From Prevotella sp. P3-122 (GTDB lineage: Bacteria > Bacteroidota > Bacteroidia > Bacteroidales > Bacteroidaceae): a stretch of 64,000 nt of DNA. Under the pieces are notes generated by a model. That model ran no database searches, was not told where the DNA came from, and saw nothing but the letters and a program-made list of their open reading frames with translations. The translations under genes were made by a program, and so were the position numbers. The stretch lies in assembly GCF_002251365.1 (NCBI RefSeq), contig NZ_NPJH01000087.1, forward strand, positions 1-64,000, in the 5' to 3' direction. This document shows, piece after piece, positions 53,606 through 63,883 of the stretch. Positions within the stretch are counted from its first letter, which is position 1. Each line of letters opens with the position of its first letter.

Positions 53606-55020
53606 TCTGCGATGATTTTCTTGTCATCAGTTGCCCAGCCAAGGGCATTGAGCCTTCCACGCCACACCTGTCCTGTGCCGCCGCATACCAACCAAATGAA
53701 GTTGTTGCTGTCAACAGCCATGGTAAAGCAGTCGGAGACAGAGGAAAAATCCTCTGGCAAGGTATATGTGGAGTCGGCATGCCATGTCAGTCCACCATCC
53801 CTGCTTGCATAGAAGTGCGAGAAGGGTTTTGATGGACTTCCGTCAAGAGCCTTGCCACCAATGGCAAGCGCACCATTATTATATGGTATCACATGCAGTG
53901 CTGCAAGGGCTGGCAACAGACAGCGGTTGTCCTCGCCCAGAGAGAATATGCTCCATGGCTGATCCTCTACTGCTCCGGGGGCTTCCTCCACCTTGCTCCA
54001 GATGCTTGTCTTACTGGTTTCAGTACCATTGCCGACCATCATCACCTGATAGGTATCATCGTTTGTCTTCGACTTCAACGCCACCATATTTATATTGTCC
54101 ACTGGCAGCAGAGAAGCAGGAGCATCCATGCCACAGGCTTTCCATGTACTTCCGCCATCTATGGAGGAGACCATGAGTCCATTGGCATCATAAGCATACA
54201 GGCGTGTACCACCTGCTCCAACGAGACGGGATATGTCCGCATTGCCGCTTATCACGCTTACAACACCTTCTGTAACGGTCTTCAGTTCAGTGCCATCAAG
54301 AACATATACCTCACCGTCCAGCATGGCAACATTGCTATAGGCATCAGCTCCAAGAACCACGTCCGTCTGCCCGAATCCAGCAAATGAGGCGACATCGCCC
54401 ATATATAGACGGGTTGACGCGCCATCGAAGCCAAAGAGATAGACAGAGCCGCCTGCACAAACGCTGCGCATGGCCTTAAGGCTGCTTAGTGTGGCATCCG
54501 CACCAAAACTCTTCCACACAAAGGAGTCAGCAACCTCCTTGTGAACATTCAAGGTAACGGTATATGCACGATAGGCTGTAAGCATCGTATTGTAAACTCT
54601 CAGCTCACGTGGCTCGGAGAGATCTACGGAGTCCTGTGCTGAATAAAAGGCAAGGCTGTCCTGGCCATTCGCATCAGTGTATTTCCATACTGCTACGCCA
54701 GAGTTCTTGGTATTCACCGTACAAAGCACTTTCGACGGATCAATACCCAATGGCAAAGAATCCGGGTTGTATATCATGCAGGGACGGCTCATGTTGTCAA
54801 TACGGAAACCATAGCTGCTACAGTCCGTGGTCAATTTCACAATGCTGTCCTCGCCGGTCGAGGACTTCACGGTGACATACTTGTTCAGGTTACCAAGAGA
54901 AAAACTGGTAACGGCAGTATCTTCGTAATATATTATCTCCTGTTCATCATCTTCAAGGCATGAGGCCATACACAAGGCAATGGCACAGACCATGAAAATA
55001 GGCAATATTTTCTTGAACAT
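53602..55020 (-). CDS. DUF6242 lipoprotein
   Basis: The 472-residue protein has a lipoprotein signal (FMVCAIALCMASC) followed by acidic residues, as in Bacteroidetes lipoproteins destined for the surface. The rest is a repeat-rich beta structure with kelch- or sialidase-like blades (SIDGGSTWKACG, ASRDGGLTWHADS). The DUF6242 family is found in Bacteroidales and its role is unknown. The start at 55020 gives the proper signal peptide, and upstream codons are not meaningful. It is the first gene of the envelope operon. CAAATTTA at 55047-55054 (TAAATTTG on the gene strand) is a probable -7 box. Confidence 0.88.
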   Translation of the reverse strand: MFKKILPIFMVCAIALCMASCLEDDEQEIIYYEDTAVTSFSLGNLNKYVTVKSSTGEDSIVKLTTDCSSYGFRIDNMSRPCMIYNPDSLPLGIDPSKVLCTVNTKNSGVAVWKYTDANGQDSLAFYSAQDSVDLSEPRELRVYNTMLTAYRAYTVTLNVHKEVADSFVWKSFGADATLSSLKAMRSVCAGGSVYLFGFDGASTRLYMGDVASFAGFGQTDVVLGADAYSNVAMLDGEVYVLDGTELKTVTEGVVSVISGNADISRLVGAGGTRLYAYDANGLMVSSIDGGSTWKACGMDAPASLLPVDNINMVALKSKTNDDTYQVMMVGNGTETSKTSIWSKVEEAPGAVEDQPWSIFSLGEDNRCLLPALAALHVIPYNNGALAIGGKALDGSPSKPFSHFYASRDGGLTWHADSTYTLPEDFSSVSDCFTMAVDSNNFIWLVCGGTGQVWRGRLNALGWATDDKKIIAE

Positions 55021-55644
55021 TATGCTATAAAAATTGTTTTTGGGTACAAATTTACTCAGAATTCTGAAAATAAGCATCTTTTTTAATAGTTTATTATGTA
55101 AAAAATTGGTATAGAGGTTTTTTTTTAAGTTCTTTTAGAAGAAGAGCTGTGCAAGCCACAAAAAAAAGGTTGATACTCACCACGAGCTTCAACCTCTCCA
55201 AAGAATAATGTTAACCGATGCATGCCGTCAGGCTTCCGCCCGACACGATCATAGACATGACCTACACTACATCGCAGTTGTTTCTAAAACTAATAACATA
55301 ATCTTTACCTTAAAAAAATCTATCAAACTACTAACCTAATGAAACTTTATAGTGATGTATTCTCACGAACACGATGCAAAGTTAGCGATTTTTCTTTCAC
55401 TGTGTAATCTCAAAATACTTTTTTTGCTACAGTTCCCTTATTTGTTGACATATATCAACGGCATCATCCTCCAGAGGGGAGCATCCATCTATAATCCTCT
55501 CATAACGACTGCTTCGCGAACAAGACAAGCGGTTCTGCAGAAATATCCTGAGGGCTACAGTGACCCGTATGAAGAGTCTGACGTCCCTTTTCTCTTATCA
55601 GAATAGGACTGACGATTTCTGTACCAGTTTTGCCCATCTCAGAC

Positions 55645-55744
55645 GCAAAGCTTTGCAACCGTCAACGCAAAGCTTTGCATCAGCCAACGCAAAGCTTTGC
55701 AATCGCCCATGCAAAGCTTTGCATCCGCTCCCGCAAACGTTTGC
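55645..55744. repeat. Second array of five short palindromes at exact 22-base period
   Basis: GCAAAGCTTTGC starts at 55645, 55667, 55689 and 55711, and GCAAACGTTTGC at 55733. The period is exactly 22 bases. It resembles the array at 19327-19428, with different spacer words. Confidence 0.92.
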
Positions 55745-55777
55745 TGGAAAAGGGCTCTGCCAGTACATTGACCAGCA

Positions 55778-55993
55778 CGCGCTGTCGGCGCAGAAGCACA
55801 TAGCCCAGGGTAAAGCGCAGCGGCATCCTGGGTGTAAGTGGACATTGTCCATGCGCGCTGTAAGCGCAAAAGCGTTATATATCCTGCTGTTATCTACGCT
55901 TTTGCGCTTACAGCGCGACCATCACCTACACGAAATAGCCCAGGGTGTCGCTACGCTTTACCCTGGGCTATGTGCTTCTGCGCTTACAGCGCG
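55778..55993. repeat. Nested palindromic element (structured DNA/RNA)
   Basis: The outer arms 55778-55817 and 55954-55993 match as inverted repeats in 38 of 40 positions (CGCGCTGT, then GCACATAGCCCAGGGTAAAG). Inside, 55854-55875 and 55896-55917 form a perfect 22-base inverted repeat (CGCGCTGTAAGCGCAAAAGC ends). TAGCCCAGGGT at 55936 can pair with ACCCTGGGCTA at 55960, competing with the outer arm. The plan is the same as that of the element at 26231-26436. Confidence 0.88.
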
Positions 55994-56128
55994 ACAATTA
56001 CCGACATGAACTTCAGAATTAGGATATTCAATTTTTGCCCATCAAACTGTACACCCTACGAAATAATAGAACCCTCCCTGAAAGATTAATATTTCCAGTT
56101 CGGCATTTTCTTGGCACAGATAAAAAAA

Positions 56129-56157
56129 GAAGGCGTTCCTATCGATGGAACGCCTTC
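56129..56157 (-). terminator. Terminator of pckA
   Basis: GAAGGCGTTCC pairs with GGAACGCCTTC around TATCGAT, followed on the minus strand by a run of T. It lies about 60 bases beyond the pckA stop. Confidence 0.92.
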
Positions 56158-56213
56158 TTTCTTGGATGTTATCTCATGCGGCCGTGCAGGCACGACTGCT
56201 TTGAAGAAACGGA

Positions 56214-57815
56214 TTAGAGCTGTGGACCAGCAGCAACGAGAGCCTTACCAGCCTCATTGGTGGTGTACTTGCCGAAGTTCTTGATGAAGCGTGCAGCAAG
56301 GTCCTTAGCCTTCTCTTCCCACTTGCAAGCGCAGTCGTAGGTGTCGCGTGGGTCGAGGATGTTGGTGTCAACGCCTGGCAACTCTGTAGGAACAGTGAAG
56401 TCGAACAGAGGAATCTGCTTTGTTGGAGCCTTGTCGATGTCGCCGCTCAGGATGGCGTCGATGATACCACGTGTATCCTTGATAGAGATACGCTTGCCAG
56501 TACCGTTCCAACCAGTGTTTACGAGGTAAGCCTTAGCGTTGTTGGCTTCCATCTTCTTAACCAGCTCCTCAGCATACTTTGTTGGGTGCAGCTCGAGGAA
56601 TGCCTGGCCGAAGCAAGCAGAGAAGGTAGGAGTAGGCTCTGTGATGCCGCGCTCTGTACCTGCCAACTTAGCCGTGAAGCCAGAGAGGAAGTAGTACTTG
56701 GTCTGCTCTGGTGTCAGGATAGATACTGGAGGCAGTACGCCGAAGGCGTCTGCAGACAGGAAGATAACCTGCTTTGCTGCCGGAGCAGAAGAACCGGGCT
56801 GGATGTTATTGATGTGGAAGATTGGGTAAGAAACACGAGTGTTCTCAGTAACGCTCTTGTCAGCGAAGTCAATCTTACCATCAGCAGCTACAGTTACGTT
56901 CTCCAAGAGAGCGTTGCGCTTGATAGCGTTGTAGATGTCTGGCTCAGACTCCTTGTCCAAGTTGATAACCTTAGCGTAGCAACCACCTTCGAAGTTGAAT
57001 ACACCATTGTCATCCCATCCGTGCTCGTCATCACCGATAAGCTTACGCTTCGGGTCTGTAGAGAGGGTGGTCTTACCTGTACCAGAGAGACCGAAGAAGA
57101 TAGCGGTGTTCTCACCGTTCATGTCGCAGTTTGCAGAGCAGTGCATGGAAGCGATGCCCTTCAGCGGCAGATAGTAGTTCATCATTGAGAACATACCCTT
57201 CTTCATCTCACCGCCATACCATGTGTTGATGATTACCTGCTCGCGGCTTGTGGTGTTGAAGGCTACGCAAGTCTCTGAGTTAAGACCCAGCTCCTTGTAG
57301 TTAGCAACAACAGCCTTTGAAGCGTTGTAAACAACGAAGTCTGGCTCGAAGGCCTCAAGCTCCTCAGCAGTAGGACGGATGAACATGTTTGTTACAAAGT
57401 GAGCCTGCCATGCTACCTCAACGATGAAGCGTACAGCCATACGGGTGTCCTTGTTGGCACCGCAGAAACCATCTACTACATAGAGGTTCTTGTTTGAAAG
57501 CTCGTTCTTTGCAATCTCCTTAACCTTTGCCCAAACCTCCTCAGACATTGGGTGGTTGTCGTTCTTATATTCATCAGATGTCCACCATACAGTGTCCTTT
57601 GAGTTCTCGTCCATTACGATGTACTTGTCCTTAGGAGAACGTCCGGTGTAGATACCAGTCATTACGTTGACTGCGCCAAGCTCGGTCTGCTGACCAACCT
57701 CGAAACCTTCAAGTCCTGCCTTTGTCTCCTCCTCGAACAGCTGCTCGTAAGAAGGATTGTGAGCGATTACCGTAGCGCCGGTAATGCCATACTTTGTCAA
57801 ATCTAACTTTGCCAT
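56214..57815 (-). CDS. pckA: Phosphoenolpyruvate carboxykinase (ATP)
   Basis: The 533-residue enzyme interconverts oxaloacetate and phosphoenolpyruvate with ATP/ADP. In fermentative Bacteroidales it mainly fixes CO2 on the route to succinate. It has the kinase loop [18 protein letters not shown] (about 240-257), [20 protein letters not shown], and the [12 protein letters not shown] segment. Length equals the family norm. It is monocistronic with terminator 56129-56157, and CAAAGATA at 57888-57895 (TATCTTTG on the gene strand) is a -7 box. Confidence 0.97.
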   Translation of the reverse strand: MAKLDLTKYGITGATVIAHNPSYEQLFEEETKAGLEGFEVGQQTELGAVNVMTGIYTGRSPKDKYIVMDENSKDTVWWTSDEYKNDNHPMSEEVWAKVKEIAKNELSNKNLYVVDGFCGANKDTRMAVRFIVEVAWQAHFVTNMFIRPTAEELEAFEPDFVVYNASKAVVANYKELGLNSETCVAFNTTSREQVIINTWYGGEMKKGMFSMMNYYLPLKGIASMHCSANCDMNGENTAIFFGLSGTGKTTLSTDPKRKLIGDDEHGWDDNGVFNFEGGCYAKVINLDKESEPDIYNAIKRNALLENVTVAADGKIDFADKSVTENTRVSYPIFHINNIQPGSSAPAAKQVIFLSADAFGVLPPVSILTPEQTKYYFLSGFTAKLAGTERGITEPTPTFSACFGQAFLELHPTKYAEELVKKMEANNAKAYLVNTGWNGTGKRISIKDTRGIIDAILSGDIDKAPTKQIPLFDFTVPTELPGVDTNILDPRDTYDCACKWEEKAKDLAARFIKNFGKYTTNEAGKALVAAGPQL

Positions 57816-58422
57816 TTTCTATAAATGTATTTAAGTTGTAAATATATCCGTCGTCACAGATAGTCAGCCGCTATCTGTTTTCGGGCGCAAAGATAGCAAA
57901 AAATATAGACTTTCCCGACTTTTACAATGACAAAAATATCATTCTCTAATTCTTTTTAGGTTAAAGAACTTAAAAAACAGTCCACGCAAAAGATATTTGC
58001 CACATAGAGTTTGCAAATGTCTATTAGACAACAATCTGTTGCAATCACACATTATTATATTTAGGATGGGTTCTATTAATTCGCTTTGTCAGATTTTGTT
58101 TTTTCGAGGATAAATTGTAATTGGCTTTCGCCTTCCTCCTCCGCGTCTCGGCAATATTCAAGCAAGCTTGACATTGCGCTCGCTGCTCCATCGGTTCAGG
58201 AATAAAAAGAAAAATTCCATTTTCCTTTTATATTCCGTTCGTTTGCACTACCTTTTCATAATGTAGGCTGCATTTGGCTTAGCCGACCTCTGTCACGACT
58301 CGGCAATGTCAAGTTTGACATTGCGCTCGCTGCTCCATCGGTTCAGGAATAAAAAGAAAAATTCCATTTTCCTTTTATATTCCGTTCGTTTGCACTACCT
58401 TTGCAAACGAAAAGGCAAAAAT
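57816..58422. other. Divergent promoter region of pckA and upp with a direct duplication
   Basis: It contains the pckA -7 box (57888-57895) and a perfect 88-base direct repeat (58168-58255 and 58315-58402). The repeat covers TTGACATTGCGCTCGCTGC through TTTGCACTACCTTT, just upstream of upp. The second copy continues into TACCTTTG (58396-58403), a likely -7 box for upp. The first copy has a changed last base (TACCTTTT). No gene is visible. Confidence 0.8.
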
Positions 58423-59082
58423 ATGGAAATCATAAACTTATCTGACACAAACAGTATTCTCGGCCAGTATCTTTCAGAGATACGTGACAAGGACTACCAG
58501 CAAAACCGGTTGCTGTTCCGCAACAACATCATGCGCATAGGAGAATACGAGGCGTTTGAAATATCAAAATCGTTGGAATACGTCCGTAAGGAGGTTACGA
58601 CACCTCTGGGTACAGCTGTTGTAAACGTACCGAAGGACAAGATTCTGCTCGGAACCATCTTCCGTGCAGGTCTGCCATTCCACCAGGGCTTCCTGAACAT
58701 CTTCGACCATGCCGGCAACGCTTTCGTGTCTGCTTACCGTGAATATACCAACGATGCGCATACCGAGGTGGGCATACATGTTGAATACCTTGCCACACCG
58801 AGCGTAGACGGGAAAGTGCTGATAATTGCCGACCCGATGCTCGCTACGGGCGGAAGCATGGAACTTGGCTATGAGGCTTTCCTGACAAAGGGTACGCCAA
58901 AACACATCCATGTGGCATGCGTCATCGCCACGCCAGAGGGTATTGACCATATAAAGAATACTTTCCCTGCCGAGAAGACCACCATCTGGTGTGCCGCCAT
59001 CGACCCGGGGCTGAACGAGCACAAGTATATAGTGCCGGGATTTGGCGATGCCGGAGACCTATGCTATGGAGGCAAGATTTAA
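58423..59082 (+). CDS. upp: Uracil phosphoribosyltransferase
   Basis: The 219-residue salvage enzyme makes UMP from uracil and PRPP. It has GTIFRAGLPFHQGFLNIFDH (near residues 85-104), the PRPP-binding VLIIADPMLATGGSMELGYE (about 134-153) and AAIDPGLNEHKYIVPGFGDA near the end. I chose start 58423 (MEIINL) since the frame upstream to 58306 runs through the duplicated promoter DNA. It is transcribed divergently from pckA. Confidence 0.94.
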   Translation: MEIINLSDTNSILGQYLSEIRDKDYQQNRLLFRNNIMRIGEYEAFEISKSLEYVRKEVTTPLGTAVVNVPKDKILLGTIFRAGLPFHQGFLNIFDHAGNAFVSAYREYTNDAHTEVGIHVEYLATPSVDGKVLIIADPMLATGGSMELGYEAFLTKGTPKHIHVACVIATPEGIDHIKNTFPAEKTTIWCAAIDPGLNEHKYIVPGFGDAGDLCYGGKI

Positions 59083-59150
59083 CAACAGAGAGGTTGAAGC
59101 CTACAGAATTAAGAAACAGTTTTTATTGATAACACAAATTACAGAAAGAG

Positions 59151-60968
59151 ATGAACATAGAAAATCAGATATGCAGCTCAGTGATAGCTGCCATTAAGGA
59201 ACTATACGGACAGGATGTACCGGGAAATATGGTACAGCTGCAGAAGACAAAGAGTACTTTCGAGGGCAACCTCACACTTGTGGTATTTCCATTCCTGAAG
59301 ATATCAAGGAAGAAACCGGAAGACACAGCACAGGAGATTGGCGAATATCTTGCAGCTAACTGCAAGGCCGTCAGCTCGTTCAATGTTGTGAAAGGTTTCC
59401 TGAACCTCGTCGTGGCCCCTGCCGCATGGGTAGGACTGCTCAACGACATCCATGCCGACGGGAAGTTCGGAGAGAAGACCGCTGACGAGAACTCGCCACT
59501 GGTGATGATAGAATACTCCTCACCAAACACCAACAAGCCATTGCACCTCGGACATGTGCGCAACAACCTCCTTGGTTGGAGCCTTGCCAAGATTATGGAG
59601 GCCAACGGCAATAAGGTTGTGAAGACAAACATCGTCAACGACCGTGGTATTCACATCTGCAAGTCGATGCTCGCATGGCTGAAATGGGGCAACGGCGAGA
59701 CTCCAGAGACATCAGGCAAGAAGGGCGACCACCTGATAGGCGACTACTACGTGGCCTTCGACAAGCACTACCGCGAGGAGATAGCCCAGCTCAAGACACA
59801 GTACATGGCAGAGGGCATGGATGACGAGGCCGCCACAGAGAAGGCCAAGGCTGAGGCTCCGCTTATCAAGGAAGCTCATGAGATGCTTGTGAAATGGGAA
59901 CACAACGACCCGGAGGTACGTGCCCTTTGGCAAAAGATGAACAACTGGGTATATGCCGGTTTCGACGAGACATACAAGACTCTGGGCGTGAGCTTCGACA
60001 AGATTTACTACGAGTCAGACACATATCTTGAGGGTAAGGCCAAGGTAGAGGAAGGTCTCAGCAAGGGCCTCTTCTTCCGCAAGGACGACAACAGCGTATG
60101 GGCAGACCTCACCGACGAGGGACTTGACCAGAAGTTGCTTCTGCGCTCCGATGGCACCAGCGTATATATGACTCAGGACATCGGTACCGCCAACATGCGT
60201 TTCCGTGACTTCCCTATCGATAAGATGATATACGTTGTAGGCAACGAGCAGAACTACCACTTCCAGGTGCTGTCGATACTGCTCGACCGCCTCGGCTTCA
60301 AGTGGGGCAAGGAGCTGGTACACTTCTCCTATGGAATGGTAGAGTTGCCAAACGGTAAGATGAAGAGCCGCGAGGGAACGGTTGTTGATGCTGACGACCT
60401 CGTAGCGACAATGATTGAGGACGCACGCAAGACATCCGATGAGCTGGGTAAGTTCGACGACATGACTGAGGAGGAAAAGCAGGAGATAGCACGAGTGGTT
60501 GGCCTGGGAGCACTCAAGTACTTCATCCTCAAGGTAGACGCGCGCAAGAACATGCTCTTCAACCCAGAGGAGTCTATCGACTTCAACGGAAACACCGGCC
60601 CATTCATACAGTACACCTACGCCCGCATCCGCTCCATCATGCGCAAGGCCGAGGCTCAGGGCATCACCATCCCGGCAGCACTCGCAGACGATGCTCCTCT
60701 AAACGAGAAGGAGACTGACCTCATACAGAAGCTCAACGACTTCGGAGCTGCCGTTGCTCAGGCTGGCATCGACTACAGCCCGAGTGGCATAGCCAACTAC
60801 TGCTACGAGCTGACCAAGCAGTTCAACCAGTTCTACCACGACTACAGCATCCTCAATGCGGAGGACGACACACAGAAGACCGTCCGTCTTGTTCTTGCCG
60901 CCAATGTTGCCAAGATTATAAAGAATGGTATGGAGCTGCTCGGCATAGAGGTGCCCGAGAGAATGTAA
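59151..60968 (+). CDS. argS: Arginyl-tRNA synthetase
   Basis: The 605-residue class I synthetase has an N-terminal additional domain, the HIGH-like motif SSPNTNKPLHLGHVRNNLLG (about 121-140), the MKSREGTVV loop in the KMSKS position, and the C-terminal anticodon-binding domain (PFIQYTYARIRSIMRKAEA onwards, ending GIEVPERM). Like many ArgRS enzymes it lacks a true KMSKS. It lies 68 bases after upp and 21 bases ahead of the RNase H-like gene. Confidence 0.97.
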   Translation: MNIENQICSSVIAAIKELYGQDVPGNMVQLQKTKSTFEGNLTLVVFPFLKISRKKPEDTAQEIGEYLAANCKAVSSFNVVKGFLNLVVAPAAWVGLLNDIHADGKFGEKTADENSPLVMIEYSSPNTNKPLHLGHVRNNLLGWSLAKIMEANGNKVVKTNIVNDRGIHICKSMLAWLKWGNGETPETSGKKGDHLIGDYYVAFDKHYREEIAQLKTQYMAEGMDDEAATEKAKAEAPLIKEAHEMLVKWEHNDPEVRALWQKMNNWVYAGFDETYKTLGVSFDKIYYESDTYLEGKAKVEEGLSKGLFFRKDDNSVWADLTDEGLDQKLLLRSDGTSVYMTQDIGTANMRFRDFPIDKMIYVVGNEQNYHFQVLSILLDRLGFKWGKELVHFSYGMVELPNGKMKSREGTVVDADDLVATMIEDARKTSDELGKFDDMTEEEKQEIARVVGLGALKYFILKVDARKNMLFNPEESIDFNGNTGPFIQYTYARIRSIMRKAEAQGITIPAALADDAPLNEKETDLIQKLNDFGAAVAQAGIDYSPSGIANYCYELTKQFNQFYHDYSILNAEDDTQKTVRLVLAANVAKIIKNGMELLGIEVPERM

Positions 60969-60989
60969 TCTGCCAGAGGATGAACAAGG

Positions 60990-61457
60990 ATGGAAAAACT
61001 TATTAATCCACCAGACTATAGGCACGACACCATACTACCTCTGCACATGGAGGTCAATGCCAACGCGTGGGCTGTAGATGCCGCGTGCAGCGGCAATCCC
61101 GGCCCGATGGAATACAGGGCTATTGACTTGCAGACTGGAGCGGAGGTGTTCCACTTTGGTCCCATGCACGGCACCAACAACATCGGTGAGTTCCTTGCCA
61201 TTGTTCACGCACTGGCACTGATGGAACAAAGGGGCATCAAGGACAAGGTCATATACAGCGACTCCTACAACGCCATGCTCTGGGTGAGAAACAGAAAGTG
61301 CAAGACTAAACTGGAACGCACGCCTCAGACAGAACAGCTCTACAACATAGTGGCAAGGGCAGAGAGATGGCTGCTCACCCACAGGGTGACAACACCGATA
61401 ATAAAATGGGAGACAAAGCGTTGGGGAGAGGTGCCCGCCGACTTTGGCAGAAAATAG
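60990..61457 (+). CDS. RNase H family ribonuclease
   Basis: The 155-residue protein has an RNase HI fold with the four acidic catalytic residues visible: Asp in VDAACSGNPGPMEYR (about 29), Glu in TNNIGEFLAIVHALA (about 67), Asp in VIYSDSYNAMLW (about 91) and Asp in PADFGRK near the end. It cleaves RNA in RNA-DNA hybrids. Members of this type in Bacteroidetes often carry the family name RnhA-like. It is followed by a strong terminator. Confidence 0.88.
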   Translation: MEKLINPPDYRHDTILPLHMEVNANAWAVDAACSGNPGPMEYRAIDLQTGAEVFHFGPMHGTNNIGEFLAIVHALALMEQRGIKDKVIYSDSYNAMLWVRNRKCKTKLERTPQTEQLYNIVARAERWLLTHRVTTPIIKWETKRWGEVPADFGRK

Positions 61458-61460
61458 CAG

Positions 61461-61500
61461 ACAGCAGGAACAGAACACCAATTCTGTCCCTGCTGTTTTT
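61461..61500 (+). terminator. Terminator of the argS/RNase H operon
   Basis: ACAGCAGGGACAGAA-type arms (61461-61475 and 61481-61496) pair around CACCAA, followed by TTTTTC. Confidence 0.88.
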
Positions 61501-61539
61501 CTATTCTCAAACTTCAGTTATCAAAAAAAACAGAAAAAA

Positions 61540-61571
61540 CTTGCCGGTTTAAAACAATTTAACTACTTTTG
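61540..61571 (+). promoter_or_regulatory. Promoter of the exported-protein genes
   Basis: CTTG (61540-61543), a 20-base spacer and TACTTTTG (61564-61571) match the Bacteroidetes consensus with one mismatch, about 135 bases ahead of the next gene. Confidence 0.6.
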
Positions 61572-61707
61572 CACAAGCGAAACAAATTCACCACAACACT
61601 CAAGGCAGACAACAATGAAACTACATGCCGAAACTGCCGATAAACACACATTATTCAGCAATTTTTGAAAACTATTACATGCATTTCCATTAATAATCAT
61701 TATTAAA

Positions 61708-62469
61708 ATGAAAACGAAAATTACTCTCACGTTAGTAGCACTGCTATGCTGCTTCAACATCAACGTAAATGCTCAGGACGAGTATAGTTATGACGAGTCT
61801 TCTGAATTCAAATTTGGCATCTGTAAGCACGTGGCTGTAGGCGCAAGCTTGTCAACGCTTGGTGTGGGCTTCGAGGTGGCCACCGATATCACAAAGTTTT
61901 TTGCCCTGCGTGCCGGCGTGAATTTCATGCCTGCATTTAACCTCAAAGGCGACTTGGATGTAGACATTGATAATGTTGGAGGTAACCTTACGGAAACAAC
62001 CGTTCAGGCAGAAGGCTCATTCAAGCGCACTACCGGCGAGCTTCTTATAGACTTCTACCCTCTCGGTGGCACACTGTTCCTGACAGGCGGTTTCTCCTTT
62101 GGCGGAGGACAGATTCTTAAGGTGAAGGCTCACTCCGACGAATTGGCTAACAGCAATAATGCCAGCATTATCATCGACAAGTACAATCTGCCAGTTGATG
62201 AGAACGGTGATGCCAATGGCGAGATTAGAGTAAAGAACTTCCGTCCCTATCTTGGCATAGGCTTAGGTGGCCGTGCAGTGCCCAAAGGACGTCTTTCCTT
62301 CAGAACAGAGCTTGGCGTGCAATTCCATGGTAAACCGAAGGTGACAGCAGGTGGGCAAGACCTTGTGGAAATGGCCAGAGAAGCTGGCGACGACGACATT
62401 TCCAAAGTTGTAGACAAGCTGGTTATATACCCCGTAATTAAGCTCAGACTGTGCGGAAGAATATTCTAA
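61708..62469 (+). CDS. Outer-membrane beta-barrel protein
   Basis: The 253-residue exported protein has the signal peptide LTLVALLCCFNINVNAQ and a barrel-like pattern (HVAVGASLSTLGVGFEVATD, FFALRAGVNFMPAFNLKGDL, LFLTGGFSFGGGQ, VIYPVIKLRLCGRIF) ending in Phe, as outer-membrane proteins do. Ligand or role is unknown. It may form an operon with the next gene, 80 bases downstream. Confidence 0.82.
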   Translation: MKTKITLTLVALLCCFNINVNAQDEYSYDESSEFKFGICKHVAVGASLSTLGVGFEVATDITKFFALRAGVNFMPAFNLKGDLDVDIDNVGGNLTETTVQAEGSFKRTTGELLIDFYPLGGTLFLTGGFSFGGGQILKVKAHSDELANSNNASIIIDKYNLPVDENGDANGEIRVKNFRPYLGIGLGGRAVPKGRLSFRTELGVQFHGKPKVTAGGQDLVEMAREAGDDDISKVVDKLVIYPVIKLRLCGRIF

Positions 62470-62548
62470 AAGGCAGATAAAGTCTTAGAATCTTTGTAGA
62501 AGTGAAAGGAATATCCATTTACAATCACAAACATAACTATTCAAACCA

Positions 62549-63883
62549 ATGACAAGGACACGACTCATAGCCCTGATACTAACACTTTTCTTGGTCTCCA
62601 ACAGTGTATATGCACAGTCCAAGAAGAAACGTTCAACAAAGAAGCCTGCAAAGACAGTAGTGGTAGAAACTCCTGTTGAGCCTGAAATACCTGTTCTGCC
62701 CGTTGACACGGCAGTAGTTGACTCAACCCAAGCCGACACCGTGGTCATAGAGGTACCAAAGGACCGTACCGACACCATATACTATGACAAGACCTGGCGC
62801 GTGATATCAAACAAGACATTCGCCACCTACTACAGATATGCCCTATACCCCGCTGACAGTCTGGCACCTAAGTATTTCAAGACCTTCTATCTGAACGGCG
62901 AGTTGCAGGGCGAAGGCAACTTCATCGAGCTTGGTGACAGGAACGACGCCAACAGCATCTTCGATGGCGAGATAGACTACTACTATCCCGGTGGAGCCCT
63001 GAAACGCCGCATGTTCTACAGCAATGGCAAGTCCAACGGAGAATGCACTGACTACTACGAGAACGGTAATATCAAGGAGCACATCAGCATTATTGATGGC
63101 AAGAAACATGGCATAAACTCGTCATTCACCGAGGATGGTATCGTATGCCGTCTGCAGGAATACGATAATGACAAGCCATCTGCATTCTACGTCATTGTTG
63201 ACAAGGACGGAAACTACTCCAAGTATGATGCCGCTACAGAGCAGCCATTGCTTGAGGAGCCGAATGTCGACGAGAGACAGACGGAATACAAGAATGGTGT
63301 GGCATGGCCATACTATAACAAGAACGGACTTATCCTCGGTGTTAGCAACTCCAATGTACGCGACAACATCGGCAACTTCCGCGAGATAAGAGTATTCCTG
63401 GTCAACAAGAGTATGATTAATGTAGAGATAGACCCAAAGAATGTCACTGTATACTCTGTCAAGAAGGACAAGCGCACCAATTTTGAGCTTATGGAGGCCG
63501 ACGAGTATGATGAAAAGGTCTACAAGAAGCAGGTGAAGAACAAGAAGCGCTCGCTCAAGAAGAAAGCTGTCGTTACCATAGAGCGTGAGGACAACGTGAG
63601 CGAGAACCTCGGAGCATCAGTCTTCGATGCCGGAACCTCCAACACACTGAAGGCATTCCAGGAACGCATCATCTCTCTGAAGACCCTCGTCAATACAAAC
63701 AGGATGAAATATGCCGAGCGAGAGCACGATGACCTCGGCTATCTGGAGCGTACAACCGTTCACCCGGGCGAAATGGTGGCAGGCTTCCTGCTGACCGATG
63801 ACAAGAAGGTTGACGACCTCTTCGTAGAAGTTACCATCGGTGGCATCAAGTATGTTTACGAATGGAAAACTGAGAAGAAGTAA
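62549..63883 (+). CDS. Exported MORN-repeat-like protein
   Basis: The 444-residue protein has a signal peptide (LIALILTLFLVSNSVYAQ), a basic Lys-rich stretch, and MORN_2/YwqK-type repeats (KTFYLNGELQGEGNFIEL, GEIDYYYPGGALKRRMFYSN, GECTDYYENGNIKEHISIID, GKKHGINSSFTEDG) over about residues 110-200. A C-terminal domain follows with many Lys (VKNKKRSLKKKAVV). Repeats of this kind often act in protein contacts and are sometimes annotated as YwqK antitoxins, but the location is probably outside the cytoplasm. No partner is seen in the window. Confidence 0.75.
   Translation: MTRTRLIALILTLFLVSNSVYAQSKKKRSTKKPAKTVVVETPVEPEIPVLPVDTAVVDSTQADTVVIEVPKDRTDTIYYDKTWRVISNKTFATYYRYALYPADSLAPKYFKTFYLNGELQGEGNFIELGDRNDANSIFDGEIDYYYPGGALKRRMFYSNGKSNGECTDYYENGNIKEHISIIDGKKHGINSSFTEDGIVCRLQEYDNDKPSAFYVIVDKDGNYSKYDAATEQPLLEEPNVDERQTEYKNGVAWPYYNKNGLILGVSNSNVRDNIGNFREIRVFLVNKSMINVEIDPKNVTVYSVKKDKRTNFELMEADEYDEKVYKKQVKNKKRSLKKKAVVTIEREDNVSENLGASVFDAGTSNTLKAFQERIISLKTLVNTNRMKYAEREHDDLGYLERTTVHPGEMVAGFLLTDDKKVDDLFVEVTIGGIKYVYEWKTEKK

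Larger units (their letters stand above)
55055..56128. other. Intergenic region with palindrome array and nested element
   Basis: No gene is convincing. It contains the five-palindrome array (55645-55744) and the nested element (55778-55993), listed separately. A possible hairpin AGGTTGA/TTCAACCT lies near 55170-55195. The short plus-strand frame at 55352-55606 has no family resemblance. Confidence 0.55.
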
